Part shown: piece by piece, positions 1 to 12,604 of the stretch
How the letters are laid out: each line of letters starts with the position of its first letter
How positions within the stretch are numbered: the first letter of the stretch is position 1
DNA from: Durusdinium trenchii
Taxonomy: Eukaryota; Sar; Dinophyceae; Suessiales; Symbiodiniaceae
Reading direction: 5' to 3'
Length of the DNA stretch: 64,000 nt
Assembly (NCBI GenBank): GCA_963970005.1
Contig: CAXAMN010022695.1
Span: 534,043 to 598,042, forward strand
Notes under the pieces: model-generated
Seen by the model: the letters and a program-made list of their open reading frames with translations, nothing else
What the model was told of the DNA's origin: nothing
Databases searched by the model: none
Position numbers and translations under genes: made by a program

Positions 1-3000
1 CAATGAACTTCAATAGGAAGTGGACCCCTGCATGCATGTTCTTGAAAATGCCAAGAAATTACCAGCAGGTCTGTCAATTGATCTGAGAGTGATTTTCCTA
101 CGCAGAGCCGATCTCATTTAGTTCCATGTGTTCTTCCTGTTTGGCTTTGGAATACACACCAGATGTCTTGGCCTTGTTGTTGTGGGGTGTCTCGCTTTCG
201 GGCGTGATGCCGGACGTACCGAAGGCTGGAGTAAAAGAGCAGACTGCTAAAAGTACTATCAAACGGAGCATTGTAGGGTGGATCATGTTTGGGTCTCATG
301 ATGAGTCTCATGCCTGGTTTGAAAGGAGACTCACAGGAAGGTCAATTATATTATCATTTGCATTTAGTAGAACATCCAACTGCGAGACATTTTGTTGGCT
401 GCATAGCATGTTGGCAGTCAGTCAAGACGTCGCTAGCAAACGACGGACACTGTGCAGTCAATTCACGGTGATTTTGGTGATGTTCTGATGTGTCATCATC
501 ATTATTTGTAGCTGTACGGCTGGAAGAAAAGCAGAACGCACAGCACGACACAGCCAAGTGCCGCCAGTCATAAGGTGTAGGTGAAGACAGCGACCAGAGC
601 AACCAAGCAATGGCAGCCACCCAACAGAGTGAAGTAACGTCGACCACCGTCGACAGCGGTAGCACCAGGTCACCGCGAACTTTACCACCAACAAGCCAAA
701 GGCACCATCATCATCAAAGTCACAACCCCACCATGTCGATCCAGGGTACGGCCCAGCGGCCTCCACTCAATGGATCAAAGCCAAGACGCTCCAGGTACCA
801 AGCCACAAGGCGAAGGAGGGTGCAAGCCCTGTACAACAACACCATGCCAAACAAAGTCGGCCAGCTGTACACTGTACAACACTACGTCCAAAAAAAACAG
901 CCCCTCAGCCGGAGGACTGCAGTGTCCCAACCCAAGGTGTGAGCGAGAAGAAAACGTTCACACACAACCCAAAACCACACCTGGTGATGTGGCCGAAGTA
1001 AACCAAAAACTTCTCCCTTGTGCTCCATCGGGCCAGACCATCTTGAAGCAGAATCGAACTGCAGGCCAAGCAACCCCCCACTGCCAGCAGAGAACGGGAA
1101 TTGAACCCATAGGCTACTCACAACTCACGCCTGTGTTCAAGGAGGAATTGAACCTCCAGTTGTCCAGAAGCTAACGACAAAGGTGGTGCCGTCGGAGGTA
1201 TTTATTTGATGTTCTGATGTGGTGGAGATTTGGCAAATTCATTTGCTGTGAGGAACTGGGGAACTGCACAAGCAGCATCTCAGTGGTCAGAGAAGCCAAG
1301 TAGTGAGTCAGATCAGAGTCAAAGTGTGTGGGAGCAAGCGCGTGTGAGTTTTTGAAAAGCTGTGAACTGAGCTAGCCAGATATAATAAGGATGCAAAGAT
1401 CATCACAATAAATCAGCATGTTTGTGCCAGAACCACTACAACACTACAACGAGTCCTTGCAGATCCAACACCACTCGTCAGCACAAATCACAACCTCCCA
1501 TAGAGGAATGACTTCCACGTAGCAAACGAATGGCAACGCAATTTGCAGGGGCATTCCATTGCTTTGTTGTTCTTTGGTGCGGTCGTGCGCACAGACACAC
1601 ACACACACACATGAACACTGAGCCAGCAACAATGCACACATTCCACCAACTCCTCCCTGTGCCTTCCATGTATAGTATATTGTGTTTGTACTTCCGACGA
1701 TGTATATTGTTTTGCCTGTCCCTGGAAAGCTTTCACGGAGGTAGTCCATTTCACCTCTTGACGTATTCATGTAATTTATTTGGCGCAGCATGGCGCAGCC
1801 GTAGATTCTTGGTGTGACCAGCAGGCATTATCGTAAGGCATAGAAGGCAAAACAATATGCACGTAAGGCATAGAAGGCAAAAGCCGCGATCGGTCAGCAA
1901 TCGTTGGTATTCGCGTGTTGCAACCCGCAAGACCATACATGAACGGAGTGCGTGCAGGATTCCGAATTGGACATCCTATTCTGGAAGAAGCCTGTAAACG
2001 CTTCTGCGTAGCTTCGCCCAACACCTGCTTAGTCAAAAGGAGCAGGTCGCGGAACTCTAGGACTACAAGTTGGCAACCTCCACAGCAGCTGCCTCGCAGG
2101 ACAGACAGAGAATGGTCGGTGACGGACTCCTTGACACCATGACTGGCGAATCAGCCGGCGTCACTACAGGCAGGGTCAAAAAACGGTATGAGTCATGTTT
2201 TGGGCGTGTGTTTTGCTTTGATGGCGGTGTTCGCAATCTTTTGGCGGCGAGGATAAACTTTTGTCAATTGGGGTGTTTCAACACCGGATCCGCTTGCCAA
2301 ACGTCCCTGCACAAGTAGACAGCATTTCTTCCACTTGACGCCACTAAGGGGGGTGTGAAATTGCCTTAAACCAGCGTGAGTGCAAATCGCGCCTTGATTC
2401 TTGCATGTTCATGCCAGGTTGTGACAGATGTGGGATTCGCAGATCGTTTGGGGAGGAAAACAAGCGTTCACCAAAATTTGCCGACGGCTCCCAGAATTAG
2501 CTGGCCAGGCAGACTGAAGATTTACATTTGCGCCATAAACATTCTAGAATACCTTCATGAGTCTTTGAACTTCATGAGTCATGCATATATACCACTGTAC
2601 TATAGTACCGCGTAAGGCACCCGGGGATGAAAAATCAATAGAGCCGATTTTTGGCGCTTTATGTCAGCCGTTTTCTGTAAAAGTTGCCGATTCATGGGTT
2701 CGCCTGCCGACTTGGACCCTCAACTGTTTGCACCGTTTTGGTGCCTTTTTGTCGACGTGTATTTTCGTTTTTGGGACATGTCACTGTTGGTCATCATTTT
2801 CTTCAAAATCTAGCGCCGATCTACAATACTTTTCGCGACCTGCCCCAAAAACTATGTTTCCCTCCAAAACAAAAAATCCAAGGATGTCGATAGTAGTGGA
2901 TAATGTATACCTAGACCCCGCAAAAGACGTATTTTTTCTGGTGAGGGCAATTTTCAGGCGAAGCTCAAAAAAACCCACACAACAAACAGTTTTGGTGTCG

Positions 3001-3830
3001 ATTTTTGTCACTTCTGCGTTGTTTTTTGTCACTTCTGCGTCATTTTGGCGTCATGTTTTCTATCGCGAATTTGCTGCATGTTTTTGCGTCATGTTTTCTG
3101 GCGAGACGGAAAAAAGACATCGTTTCAGGGTCCAGGTATATATATATAATATACAGTTTTTTTGCTTTCCATTACTTTTGTTGCTACTAGCCAATCTGTC
3201 GAAACAGCTAGGCTGACCTAATTTGTGTTTTCCTGCAGGTCTCGAGCACGACGTCACTATGGCGGCGGCGGGACTTGTCAGTGAATGCGTGCAGTTCGAT
3301 CATGGGTTTGTGATCAGGACTCATGATCTTGAATCATAGTCCAATTCTTGAAATCGCGGAGGCCATGAACACATCGTGAACAAAAACATTCATGCCTCTT
3401 AAAGTTTTGTTTAACTTGGAAGTTCCACTGACAAACCGCCCAGATTGTTCTGTGACTTCGACTCCGCCAGGGGAAGAAGCAGATCGGCCACTTTGCGGCG
3501 CGTTTCGGTCGGACCTTGTCCGTGGACACCGATGCGGCACCTCGGTCGACTTGGAGGAGGGGCGTGGGCGCCGACCAGTGACCGCACTTGGTGACCCCAA
3601 ACAGTGTGGACACACTAGGGGTTCTTACGGTAGTGGAAAAGCAGCTGTGCTTAGATCAGTGTGCCGAGCAGCTGTGTCCGGCCAATTCGCTGCTATTTAC
3701 AGTACAAAATCATGCTTCTCGACATCGTCAAATGGTGCATTTCAACTGCGCAGGCTCGTAGAATCTGGGGGCCGGCAGCGGGTGCTTCTAGCGACTGTGC
3801 TCTCGTTGCGGTGCTGTGCGGATTTTCGCA
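1..3830. other. No supportable gene
   Basis: Several 60-210 codon ORFs exist on both strands but overlap one another and lack codon bias or recognisable motifs. A (CA)n run lies at about 1595-1611. Repeated GTCACTTCTGCGT and GCGTCATGTTTTCT units occur at 3007-3100. Confidence 0.5.
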
Positions 3831-3834
3831 CGCG

Positions 3835-4100
3835 GTGGTGACTTTTCGTGACAGGCGCAAGGGAAACCTCATGCGTTGGTGCTTCAAAGCCGGCTTTTCG
3901 TGACAGGTGCAAAGGGATCGGAGCTGTTTTAGTTCGAAGTGGCAGGTGCAGGAATTTGGACATGGTCGTGATGGTCGAGGAGCACTTTGTGAACCTCGAC
4001 GCGCAGATGTGGCAGGCACAGTACTTGGTGAACCTCGAAGTGGAGATTTCGTGGCAGGCGCAGTACTTTGTGAACCTCGAAGTGCAGATTTCGGCCTAGG
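3835..4100. repeat. Degenerate tandem repeat, unit about 45-60 bp
   Basis: Units contain GGCAGGCGCAGTACTTTGTG and AACCTCGAAGTGCAGATTTC in variable forms; the last three units (from about 3998) are the most alike. Open on both strands because the unit is near a multiple of three; not a supported gene. Confidence 0.7.
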
Positions 4101-4109
4101 CGCAGCACT

Positions 4110-4305
4110 TATGCTCACTCACTCACACTCACATTCACTCACTCTCCCAGTCTCAGTCTCACTCACTCTCCCACTCTCACTCTCACTCTCTGACACTCAT
4201 TCACACCCACCTTCACTCTCACTCACACTCACTTTCCCTCCCACTCGCACTCACTCTCACCCACACTCACTCTCACTCACACTCATTCTCACTCACACTC
4301 GCACA
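4110..4305. repeat. CTCACT/CTCACA microsatellite-like array
   Basis: About 195 bp of CTCACT, CTCACA and CTCTCACT units with a few interruptions. It gives a His/Ser/Leu/Thr-rich ORF in one frame which is an artefact of the repeat. Confidence 0.9.
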
Positions 4306-4733
4306 CTGAGACCCAAATTGGGGGATACTGGTCCAGGAGTTCAGGTGGCATGTTTGAATCCCATATGTTCCTATTCCGGATTTGGAAAACGTCATATTGA
4401 ATAGAAGGATGTTTGACGATCCGGTTTCTGAATCGGTGTACATCAAGTCGATCGTGAGGTCGTGAGGACCTTGGAACTCCAGCCGTTCAGAGTCGCCGCT
4501 GTTGCACGGGCTTCGTTGGCACGATAATGTAGCACCACATTGCCAGGCAGTGTGGGTCTCAAACCAGATCGGTGAATATCATTGAATATCCCACCATAGC
4601 CTGAGTTTCTCCTTCTCATTCTTTGTGGAGAGAGTACAGCGGTTTGCTCTAGACTGTTGATATGTCCTTTGATGTGCCTCCCCACTCACAGTGGCGCAAC
4701 ACGAACTGGCATGTAGGGCATAATAGGGGGGTA

Positions 4734-4834
4734 GAGGACGCTACTAGGAGCAAAAGGCATCGCTACTAGGAGCAAGGACGCTACGAACCGGGCCCCTGGC
4801 CTTACTACTAGGAGCGATCGGACGCTTCTAGGAA
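4734..4834. repeat. Family C repeat copy (CTACTAGGAGCAAG type)
   Basis: Repeated CTACTAGGAGCAAG and ACGCTAC elements. Related copies are at 6169-6310, 43336-43427, 49869-49905 and 51292-51384. On the minus strand the unit translates as a recurring LLVxPGAxFVASLLLVAMPF-like peptide. Confidence 0.6.
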
Positions 4835-6168
4835 CTTGTGTCCATCTGAGGATACCAAAATCCACTCCAGTTCCTTGGCTGCGCAGAGCCGCCTGTTCGC
4901 CGTGTCCGACATTTGGAGACGGCGAAGGTCGAGCGGCCCATTCGCCACCTGGACGCTTCTGAAACGTTCCAGGGGTCATCAGGTCATCAGGTGCATTCGA
5001 ACATCCTACTGGGCCCGTGCAGATAAAGAGAAGTGCCTCTAGTCTATATAGGGTGGTGCAGGAACCGTTTTCGGCAAGGATCCAACGTGAACTTGGTGCT
5101 ATGTTGTGCGCCCGCAGTGCTGTTAGCGATGTTTCATTGACTTGCCAAGACAAGATGGAACAACCAAGAGGGCTCAAACCAGTTAGCAGAAGAACCTTTT
5201 GAAAAGCTGCCAGGCTGCCCGCCACGTTTCGACCTACAAGCGGCATGTGGCATGACACTGTCCGCTGTGCTATTGGATATTCCGAAGAATGTGGAGATGA
5301 CTACCCTACCCGTGACTACCCTATACCCCCGAGAGAGATACGGCGATCCCCATGGACCGTCCGACACCCTTGTGTTCGGGTTGGGACCTTCCCCACACCT
5401 TCCCCCCCGGGTGGGATTTGTTTCTCAGACCAACGAGTTCGTCTGTGGCTGTGAAAGTTCATCATGGTCCTACCGAAGCTGACCACCGTCCTTCGACGAC
5501 GATTTGGCCCTTCGTCCGACTTCCTTTGTCCGACTTCCTTTCACGAATGGTCCGCTCATCACTGAGGAAGAGAGGAACAGTGGACGTGTAAGGAGTGACA
5601 AAAAGGTCCTCAAAGGAACTCTAGTCGAGTCCTCAAGAAGCACTTCACATCCAAGCTAGCCCCTAAGCTAGCTTTGTTTGTTGCGATCCATGCACCTGCC
5701 AAGGAGTCACAAGTGCAGCATCTTCACCAAAGTGCTCTACTGCACTTCAGCTGCGAGAGAATCGCAATTGAGCTAGGTTGCGTACGCTCGTTGGTTTGCA
5801 TCTGAGGATTGATGCAAGAGTTCGATACAGCCACCAGAGCTAGGCCAGATGCTGACAAGGCAATGATTTTTACATGAGTTGTTGAACAGAACATGACACC
5901 CAATATCCTCGCGTAGTTCATACAAGATACATGCAGGGTGAATCCAAAAAGCTGGTGGAACACAACACTTCAACGAAACCAACATAATTTACAGAATTGC
6001 AACCCCATTCAAAAGGACTCAGTACAGCTCCACAATTGTTGACTCAACTCAACTCTGCAAGCTGCCCTGAACGCCGCCGCTGCTGTGTGCTGCTTCCTCA
6101 GTGTCACAACAGATGTATGTTGTCAAAGTCTACGAAGAACCGGCGAAGGCGGCAGGAGCACCCTACAA

Positions 6169-6310
6169 AACTAGTAACTGAGGGCTATACTAGTAGCAAG
6201 AAGCTACTAGTAACTAGCAAGTGCATCGCTGCTAGTAACAATGCCCTTGTTACTACTAGCGATGCACTTGTTACTAGTGATGAGTGCATCACTAGTAACA
6301 AGGCCATTTC
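6169..6310. repeat. Family C repeat copy with palindromes
   Basis: ACTAGTAGCAAGAAGCTACT and GCATCGCTGCTAGTAACA units, followed by their reverse complement (TTACTACTAGCGATGCAC), give an imperfect hairpin. Confidence 0.7.
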
Positions 6311-6319
6311 CTCATCCAG

Positions 6320-8020
6320 GTGAGTCCGACGAAGAAGTCTATTCTGTTCATTAGACCCAAATCAGAGCCCCCTGGTTTGGACCATCAAATCCTTGCATTG
6401 CCAAGCTCTTTTTTGGGGGGAAACAGACCCAAGAATTGCTGATGAAGACCTGAAAGAGACCTGAAATAGACCTGGAATCACCGAACACCGGACAACCACC
6501 GGTTTACCACTGGAGCCTCTTCTTCGAGGTCACCAGTGAAGAAGCGTCTCATGCCTTGGAATCGCCGACCAGCAACTGCCACCCGGCAAGCAGCGAAGCT
6601 GACGACATGCATGGGCTCAGCTGAAGATGTCCCAAATGACCGAGACCTGTAGATTTGGGCAGTTCTCTTTTTTTTTCTGGAGTACAGCAGTTTTGAATCA
6701 AGGAAAGACATGGTGGAGATGAGTTAATTATTGTTTTCCAACCTTAGAGCCGACAAATCCACCTCTGGGTTGTGTGGCACTTGATCTGGTTTTCCAAAAT
6801 CATCCGAAATCTATTTTCAGTTTGACCTCACCACACGTGGGAATTGGGCAACCGCCATGGGTGTTTTCACCACTGAGCAAACCACTTTCGTGAAGAAAAA
6901 CGACCAAGTTAGCGACTCTGAGGCTGGAGCGAAGCCTCTGAATTGGAGGATTGGACCAAGGAGCAGCTCGGTGTTGCCTCTTTCTTTTTCGGGTGCTTTG
7001 GGATTTTGAGGAGTTTTGAGGGACCTTGACCTTTTATTGTTGTGAGGGGGGGTGATGTCATATGATTCTGTTCAGGGTTCAGGGTTAGGGATTAGAGATG
7101 ATTAGGGTATCATATGTGATTGTTGTTATAGACTTGGTACAACTGTACAGCTGGTGGATATGCAAAAGTATAGCTGTTTGAGATATTGGTTGGCTCGGAT
7201 TAATTGATTTTGTTGATCCAGACTTGATAATATCAGCTACAATAGGTTGTATCAGTGTCTAACTATCGTATGATTCAACCTCTGCGTGGGAGTGCACACG
7301 ACTCACAAGTGGAAAGAGTATTCGTTTGACTTACCATCATCCACTTGGAAAAGGACACACTTTTGATGCTGGGTTTGGTTGCCACCGCATCGGAATGGTA
7401 TAAAACACAAACAATATCAAACAATCAACATGATTGATGATATTTACTTTACCTGGAAATCATGCTGGACGTGGCCCTGGCCGCTAATTCCTTTTCCTCC
7501 GACCCACAAACATGGAGAGTTTGGGCACAATTTGAATTGGCAAATCGGATATCCTTCACTGTCTATGTGCCAGTCACAGAACCAAGAGAAACCCAGAACG
7601 GAATGCTTGGTTTGCTTTGTTCCTACTAGACGACCCTTTCTAAATATGCAGCAACCCTACCAGAAATCCAACGACTATACTTTTCCTTAGTGTAGTAAAG
7701 GACATTCCCTTTCATGTTCGCTGAAAAAAACATTGTTTTTGTTGTTTTTTGACTCCGAGGTTCTATATATTCTGTTGAATTTAGGGTGGTTGGCCATACC
7801 CATCGATTCAGTACGTCGCCTCTTGGCTGTCTGAGGAAAGCCTTGGAGCTGCAGCAGTTCTTTGGAGCCTATTTCAGTCGAGGGCGAAGGAAAAGGATGG
7901 GTTGACTGGCATGTTTTTGTTTTGTCCTTCTTATTCAAGCTAAGTTGTTCATGTTGGTTCTTCATGTCGAGTGGACAGTGGACATATCGGAAACCCGAGC
8001 AAGTCGCAGTTCATGTAGAC
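6320..8020. other. No supportable gene
   Basis: Nothing coding-like. A short GGGTTCAGGGTTAGGGATTAG stretch near 7075 resembles degenerate telomere repeat but is only about 25 bp. Confidence 0.5.
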
Positions 8021-8029
8021 ATCCCAACC

Positions 8030-8660
8030 AAGATGACCCTTCAGGTATGGATCTCTAAAAAGCCTTTGACATGCTTAAACCTGACCCACGCACAGACACC
8101 TGCGACGCCGCTTTCGCCAAGGAAGCTCTTGGAGTCCTTTACATCGCCCAGCTTTCAGCTCACACTGCATGTGCCTTGGATCAGACGACGAGTTGAACGA
8201 ACTGAACGACGTATGCCACGAGATGTTACGAGGGATGGATGGACCTCGCTCGATCTGCAGATCGATGGACCTTGCAGCTAGAGGTGCTCGCTTAAGGCAA
8301 TATGCACAGAGGCAAAGGTCGTACGCTGACCAAAGTGTTCCGTGTTCGCGGCTGAGAAGAAGCTCTCATCACTTCACCACAGCAACACTGTTGCAATCCG
8401 TTACCATCCGGCATCCCTCTTGGGCAATCATGGGCCCCATCTTGGCCGCATAGTTTTGGCTGCTGCCTACAAAAGCACTTCCAGGCTCTTTCAAAGAGTG
8501 GAAGTGCATATTATACAGTGGGCGCCCTTGATGAAGAACATGTTCCAATTTCCTGGGTCCATCCACGCAAGGTTTGTTGTCGCCCGTGACCCATCAAGGA
8601 TGTGTCGTCCATGTGAGGCACTGAATCAAAAGCATAGAGAGCCTCGCCTGTGCAGGTTCC
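8030..8660 (+). pseudogene. Possible decayed coding region
   Basis: Protein-like peptides occur in shifting frames: KEALGVLYIAQLSAHTACAL near 8.13 kb, ELNDVCHEMLRGMDGPRSIC near 8.22 kb and HHSNTVAIRYHPASLLGNHG near 8.4 kb. No frame is intact over more than about 100 codons and no family is recognised, so this is only a hint of an old gene or mobile element. Confidence 0.2.
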
Positions 8661-9379
8661 TCTGAATTGTTTACCTCAAATGACTGGAAGGCACCCCGAC
8701 CATGCTATGTTCTAATACGCTACTCCCTCAAGAAGAATTGGTTCTCGACTTGCAAGTCTTTCTTGGGCACAGATCCCCTTCCCATCCACAGTTATCCTCA
8801 AGTTAGAATTAGATAACAGGCGGATTCGTGCAATTTTGTGTGCCGCACACCGACAAATGCCTGCAACATTTAGGTTGGCAACGCTTGTTTGAAGCTATTT
8901 CCATGTTTGCCAAGACAGCATCGTAGACTGATGAGATGGGGCTTGCACATGTCCTCATGGTGCAAAACAGCTCCACATACAGGGAGGATAGTATATATAT
9001 ATATAACATGTCATATACATTTCAATTGTAGGCCCTGTCCTTCTCATGTTGCTCCCCCCTCAGTACTCGGAAGGTTGATAGGAAGCAAGGGATAAGGAAG
9101 AGTCGGATGACCAAGTAGTAGCAGTAGTAGTAGGAGGAGGAGTAGGAGCAGGACTAGGAGTGTCTCAAAAGGTAAGAAACAAAACAAGGCCTAAAAGGAA
9201 ATCATCTATATAAATCCTGAACCCTGGAAACAAACTGCAAAACCATAATGGATCATAAGGGAACTGGTAGGCCTATTGATAAGAAGCATCAGAAAGGCAT
9301 AGAAAGGCTAAGACATCATGGGGATGGCAGCATGATTAATGAACCTCCGTGTATACCCCCCCAAAAAAAGGTATCAATT

Positions 9380-9462
9380 GGCTTTGTCCTATTGCCCGTA
9401 ACAGTCAGTAAACAAGTATCATTCTTTTGGAACACCTTCAACCAGGCCCCATCATCCACTGT
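9380..9462 (+). repeat. Family D dispersed repeat, copy 1
   Basis: Shares GTAACAGTCAGTAAACAA, TTTGTCCTATT and CATCATCCACTG with 62351-62436 in the same order and spacing over about 85 bp. Both copies lie not far upstream of an exon acceptor. Confidence 0.75.
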
Positions 9463-9515
9463 AATCAGATCAACCCTCTACCCCGGATCTACCGACCGAT
9501 CTCCGACCGGTCGCA

Positions 9516-9659
9516 GGAGCTTGGGCGAAAGTATCGCGCCAGTCACCTGGCGGTCTCAGCGATCGCTCGCTTCCGTCGGTTCCGGGCGTCGTCCCGGGCG
9601 TCGTGAACCGCATCGTCTGGGAAGCGACGAGCGGGGCATAAAACCACCCACAGCGCGAT
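9516..9659 (+). CDS. GC-rich exon-like block, reading frame ambiguous
   Basis: Starting at GTCGCAG|GAG all three + frames stay open for 29 codons or more with coding-like peptides (ELGRKYRASHLAVSAIAR, or SLGESIAPVTWRSQRS, or AKVSRQSPGGLSDRSL). The strong GC rise over flanking sequence supports an exon, but the frame cannot be chosen. A family D repeat copy ends about 50 bp upstream. Confidence 0.25.
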
Positions 9660-10274
9660 GAATGTGGCGATTGGACCACTCGTCGGAGTTTAGTTGTTTG
9701 ATTTTGTTTTTTTTCTTTTTGGTTTTGTGTTGTTTTGCTTTCGCGGTTCGAACACGCATTTGGTTTTGGGGCTGTGTTTGAGAGGATTCAATGTGAGAGG
9801 AGACTCCCCTGGAGTAGGTGAACACCACAATAGAGATGACCTTGCGAGGTCGAGCTGAGTGAGCCATGGCTATTTGGTGTTATTTGCAAAGCAGGAATGC
9901 CAAGGCAAACAAACATAGGAACAGATATAAAGGAATCTATGGCTCCACAATCTCTGTGTAGCCTTTTGTATCCTTTTGTTTCAACAATCCGAGACTCCGG
10001 ACAGGATTTTCGGGGCCTCGTCCCCGGTGTTTCTTGACGCATCATGAACCCAACGGGACCAACGGACGTCCTGACCTGACTCGTAGAGGACGGTAGAGAA
10101 ACAGTCCGAACTGATGAAGGGGACCAGCACCTCAGGATGTCCTCGCTTCGGACCTGCTTTTTTGTCGAAAACGGAGGAAGGCAGATCCAACGAAAGAGGA
10201 TCCATGGTGTGATGCCTCTACGGCCGAACAGGACTGCACTCCCAAAAGCAAAACGAAACAAAAGACGATATGAT

Positions 10275-10343
10275 TCCCAGACACTCCATGGGACTGCCAT
10301 ATATGCCGATCAATTGACCCCTTGTCAACCACCCCCTGTTTGT
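10275..10343. mobile_element. Family A MITE-like element, copy 1
   Basis: Begins TCCCAGACACTCCATGGGAC, then TGCCATATATGCCGATCAAT and GACCCCTTGTCAACC. Only one arm of the hairpin seen in other copies is present. Confidence 0.6.
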
Positions 10344-10438
10344 ATGTAATTCATTTGCCAGTCCCATTAGTCGTGTCGTCTGGGATGTGCCATACTGATC
10401 CTCGATGGGATGCCCCACGGCTTGCTGCCGAGGTAAAG

Positions 10439-10564
10439 GGACCGATCGCCGGGCACGCGCGGGCTTTAAGCAGCTCGTGCGGAAGGCCCAGTTCGAGGCC
10501 TGGCGGCGTGGCAGTGGGGACGCGCTCTGCGGTAGTGGCGCAGTGGTTGGCAATCTGTCTCCAG
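10439..10564 (+). CDS. Exon-like segment, unrecognised
   Basis: Acceptor GTAAAG|GGA, donor CTCCAG|GCAGAC, 42 codons in phase 0. The peptide includes GPIAGHARALSSSCGRPSS and VAVGTRSAVVAQWLAICLQ. Very GC-rich third positions. A second + frame here is also open (FKQLVRKAQFEAWRRG), so the frame is not certain. It lies 95 bp after a hairpin element of family A. Confidence 0.35.
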
Positions 10565-11621
10565 GCAGACCAGCTGCATGGGAGGTCTATCGTACATGTA
10601 AATGGATATATGATATATGAATATTATATATATATAAATGAATATATGCAACAGTTGTTCTCCAGACCGGCCGTCTCCGTTTTTGGAAGGTGATGGTGTT
10701 CGCACCATAGTATCATCACTTCAGTGCGATTGTAGAAAGAACTGTCATAGGCTTTCATTGATCTTGGTGATATGCCCTATTCTATGGATAATGCATATTT
10801 ACAGCTTTATTTGTTGAATCATTGCGGCACTGCACATGGACAAAACGGTTTCGGGCTTCACTTGCCTAGTACTCCCAGGAAGTTTGAACTTTGTTTCTGG
10901 GTTTTGGGCCAGATTGTATGCTTGAATAAAGAGAGTCCTTACTCTTCAGCACTGCTCAAAATGATATAGTGGCTTGGTCACACATCCATAATGTAGACTC
11001 TCGATCAATAAACTCTCCCGTTTCAATCCAGATGGGGTGGCTTTATTAATCAAGAGTCTACAATTACCCTTACATTTTGTGTGTCCAATTTTGAGGTCAG
11101 AAAGAACTGACATGTGTTCACTGTTTTCTTCGCCGAAACACGTTCGCTTGTTTTCATGTGAAACAAATTCGGCGGTGTCCTTGATGCTTTTAGCTTGTCT
11201 CCAGTCCTTGAAAGGCTTTGAGGACCGAACATTGAAGTGTCTAGTTGCCATGAAATTACCGGTTCCGTGGACGTTTCCCTTCCTCTTCTTTTCATGCTTC
11301 CTCCTCCTCCTGCTCCTCCTCCTCCTCTACTACGAACGCACAGAGGGGCCATAGGCCATAGATCCCAACGATTTTGGGGCGATCTGAACCCGGTGAGACG
11401 CTCCGACATCTCTCGTGGGTTTGACCGGATCTTTTGGGCTTTTTTGCACCTTTGTTGCGACTGGGAGATGGTGGCAGAATTAAAGAAATTCTTCGGATCG
11501 CCGAAAATAGGAGACGACAATAAGGCCACAGAAAGAGAGAAGGAACGAAAGCAAAACAAATCCCAGGTAGGCTAGAAGCTAATGACAGCTGGTTTTTGGG
11601 ACGTTCGGGATCGTCCTGCAG

Positions 11622-11738
11622 GTGATCCCAGAATATGGCTTCCCCTGCTCCGAGGAAGGCGTCGAACAGATGATCCAGGCGCTGTTGCGGCATGGCCGTT
11701 CATGGGGAGAAATGAAACACTTAGAACAAACACTGTAA
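11622..11738 (+). CDS. Protein C10 (C12orf57-like) candidate exon, possibly terminal
   Basis: After a CTGCAG acceptor the frame reads VIPEYGFPCSEEGVEQMIQA and stays open to TAA at 11736-11738, ending in WGEMKHLEQTL. Seen: high GC at third codon positions and a clear acceptor. Known: protein C10 (Pfam P_C10) has a conserved block of the form EVI-x-x-YGF followed by a Gly-Val pair and a helix, then a short C-terminal helix; length and order fit. The upstream exons holding the helical N-terminal part were not found. It could also end earlier at an internal AG|G junction. The family call is from memory of one block only. Confidence 0.45.
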   Translation: MIPEYGFPCSEEGVEQMIQALLRHGRSWGEMKHLEQTL

Positions 11739-12223
11739 ACACTGATTTTTTTGGCTTCAACTGCATCCTGCCCGGAATGAGTTTCGGCGGGTTGATTACT
11801 TGACGGATATGTATGTATGTTTTTCATCACATGAGGCTGACCCCTTTCATCGATCAAAGCAGTCACATATTTTTGGAGGGCTGGTGACTTACAGTTGGGA
11901 ATTGTTTCGTGCAGCTTTGGGCGCTCTAAATAGGGGTAAGTAACCTGGCTCAACAAAGGGGTAGGTCTTGGACATTTAGTTGTATTTACTTCTAAATCTG
12001 AGCCAGATTTGAAGAATCAGGCAGCAAGGTGTTCTTCCCCAAGGAGCACCTTCACTGGAGGTCACCACCTTCACCTCAGCATTTAAGAGGCATAGTCGAT
12101 CATTCTCGATTGGGACTAGGAGTCAACGAAGAGAGGTGAAGTGAGGGACCTACCGCGTCACTGGCAATGAATTGCCCGCTTGGATGTTCCTCCGGAAACC
12201 ATCAGCTGCTGAGCTGCCGCAAG

Positions 12224-12312
12224 GCCTATGAGAGATACAAGACCGATGCGGACATTTTCGTGAATAGCAAGTTGGTTGCAATGCGGCCGACGAGTGGGGT
12301 CCGGGAAACAAG
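12224..12312 (+). CDS. Exon of an unrecognised gene, phase-joined to 12480-12564
   Basis: Acceptor CGCAAG|GCC, donor ACAAG|GTTTCC. The peptide starts AYERYKTDADIFVNSK and continues LVAMRPTSGVRETR. It ends with two bases, AG, which combine with the single leading G of the exon at 12480 to give an in-frame codon. Codon use is GC3-rich. No domain is recognised. The intron between them would be 167 bp with a GT donor. Confidence 0.45.
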
Positions 12313-12479
12313 GTTTCCGAAAGCCATACTGAACGACCAGAGATGGCTCCTAAGGTCCTGTAAGCACTGGCCTATAAACATACGCAAACGGCAGGCTCAT
12401 TCATGGTTTTTTCTGTCAAAGCCACAGGAACGACACTCTTTTGGAGGCCTGGCGATTTGAGTGACAGATCCTGTGCCAG

Positions 12480-12564
12480 GGGCCCACGGTGTTTTGGCCG
12501 CTACGAACCCGAAGAGGTGATTGAAAAAGCCGAGGTGACTCGCTCGATCGTTCGAGTCTGGCAG
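12480..12564 (+). CDS. Exon of the same unrecognised gene, GC donor
   Basis: Acceptor GTGCCAG|G, donor CAG|GCGCCG. The peptide is GPRCFGRYEPEEVIEK then AEVTRSIVRVWQ, a charged, helix-like stretch. One leading base plus 28 codons; it ends in phase 0. The frame remains open into the intron, which holds a hairpin element at 12605-12695. Function unknown. Confidence 0.45.
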
Positions 12565-12604
12565 GCGCCGGATCGGGATCTTCTTCATTCCATCCTAGAC
12601 ACGA

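Noticed and set aside
1093..1157. Two tRNA T-arm-like stem-loops on the minus strand (GGAGGTTCAATTCCTCC type)
   Set aside because: No matching acceptor stem, D-arm or anticodon arm at the right distance.
2581..3216. 211-codon + strand ORF
   Set aside because: Phe/Ser/Cys-rich from T-rich sequence, with overlapping ORFs in other frames; no coding bias.
4110..4404. Serine/histidine/threonine-rich ORF
   Set aside because: Direct translation of the CTCACT microsatellite.
7070..7110. GGGTTCAGGGTTAGGGATTAGAG as an interstitial telomere
   Set aside because: Only two or three imperfect units; too short.
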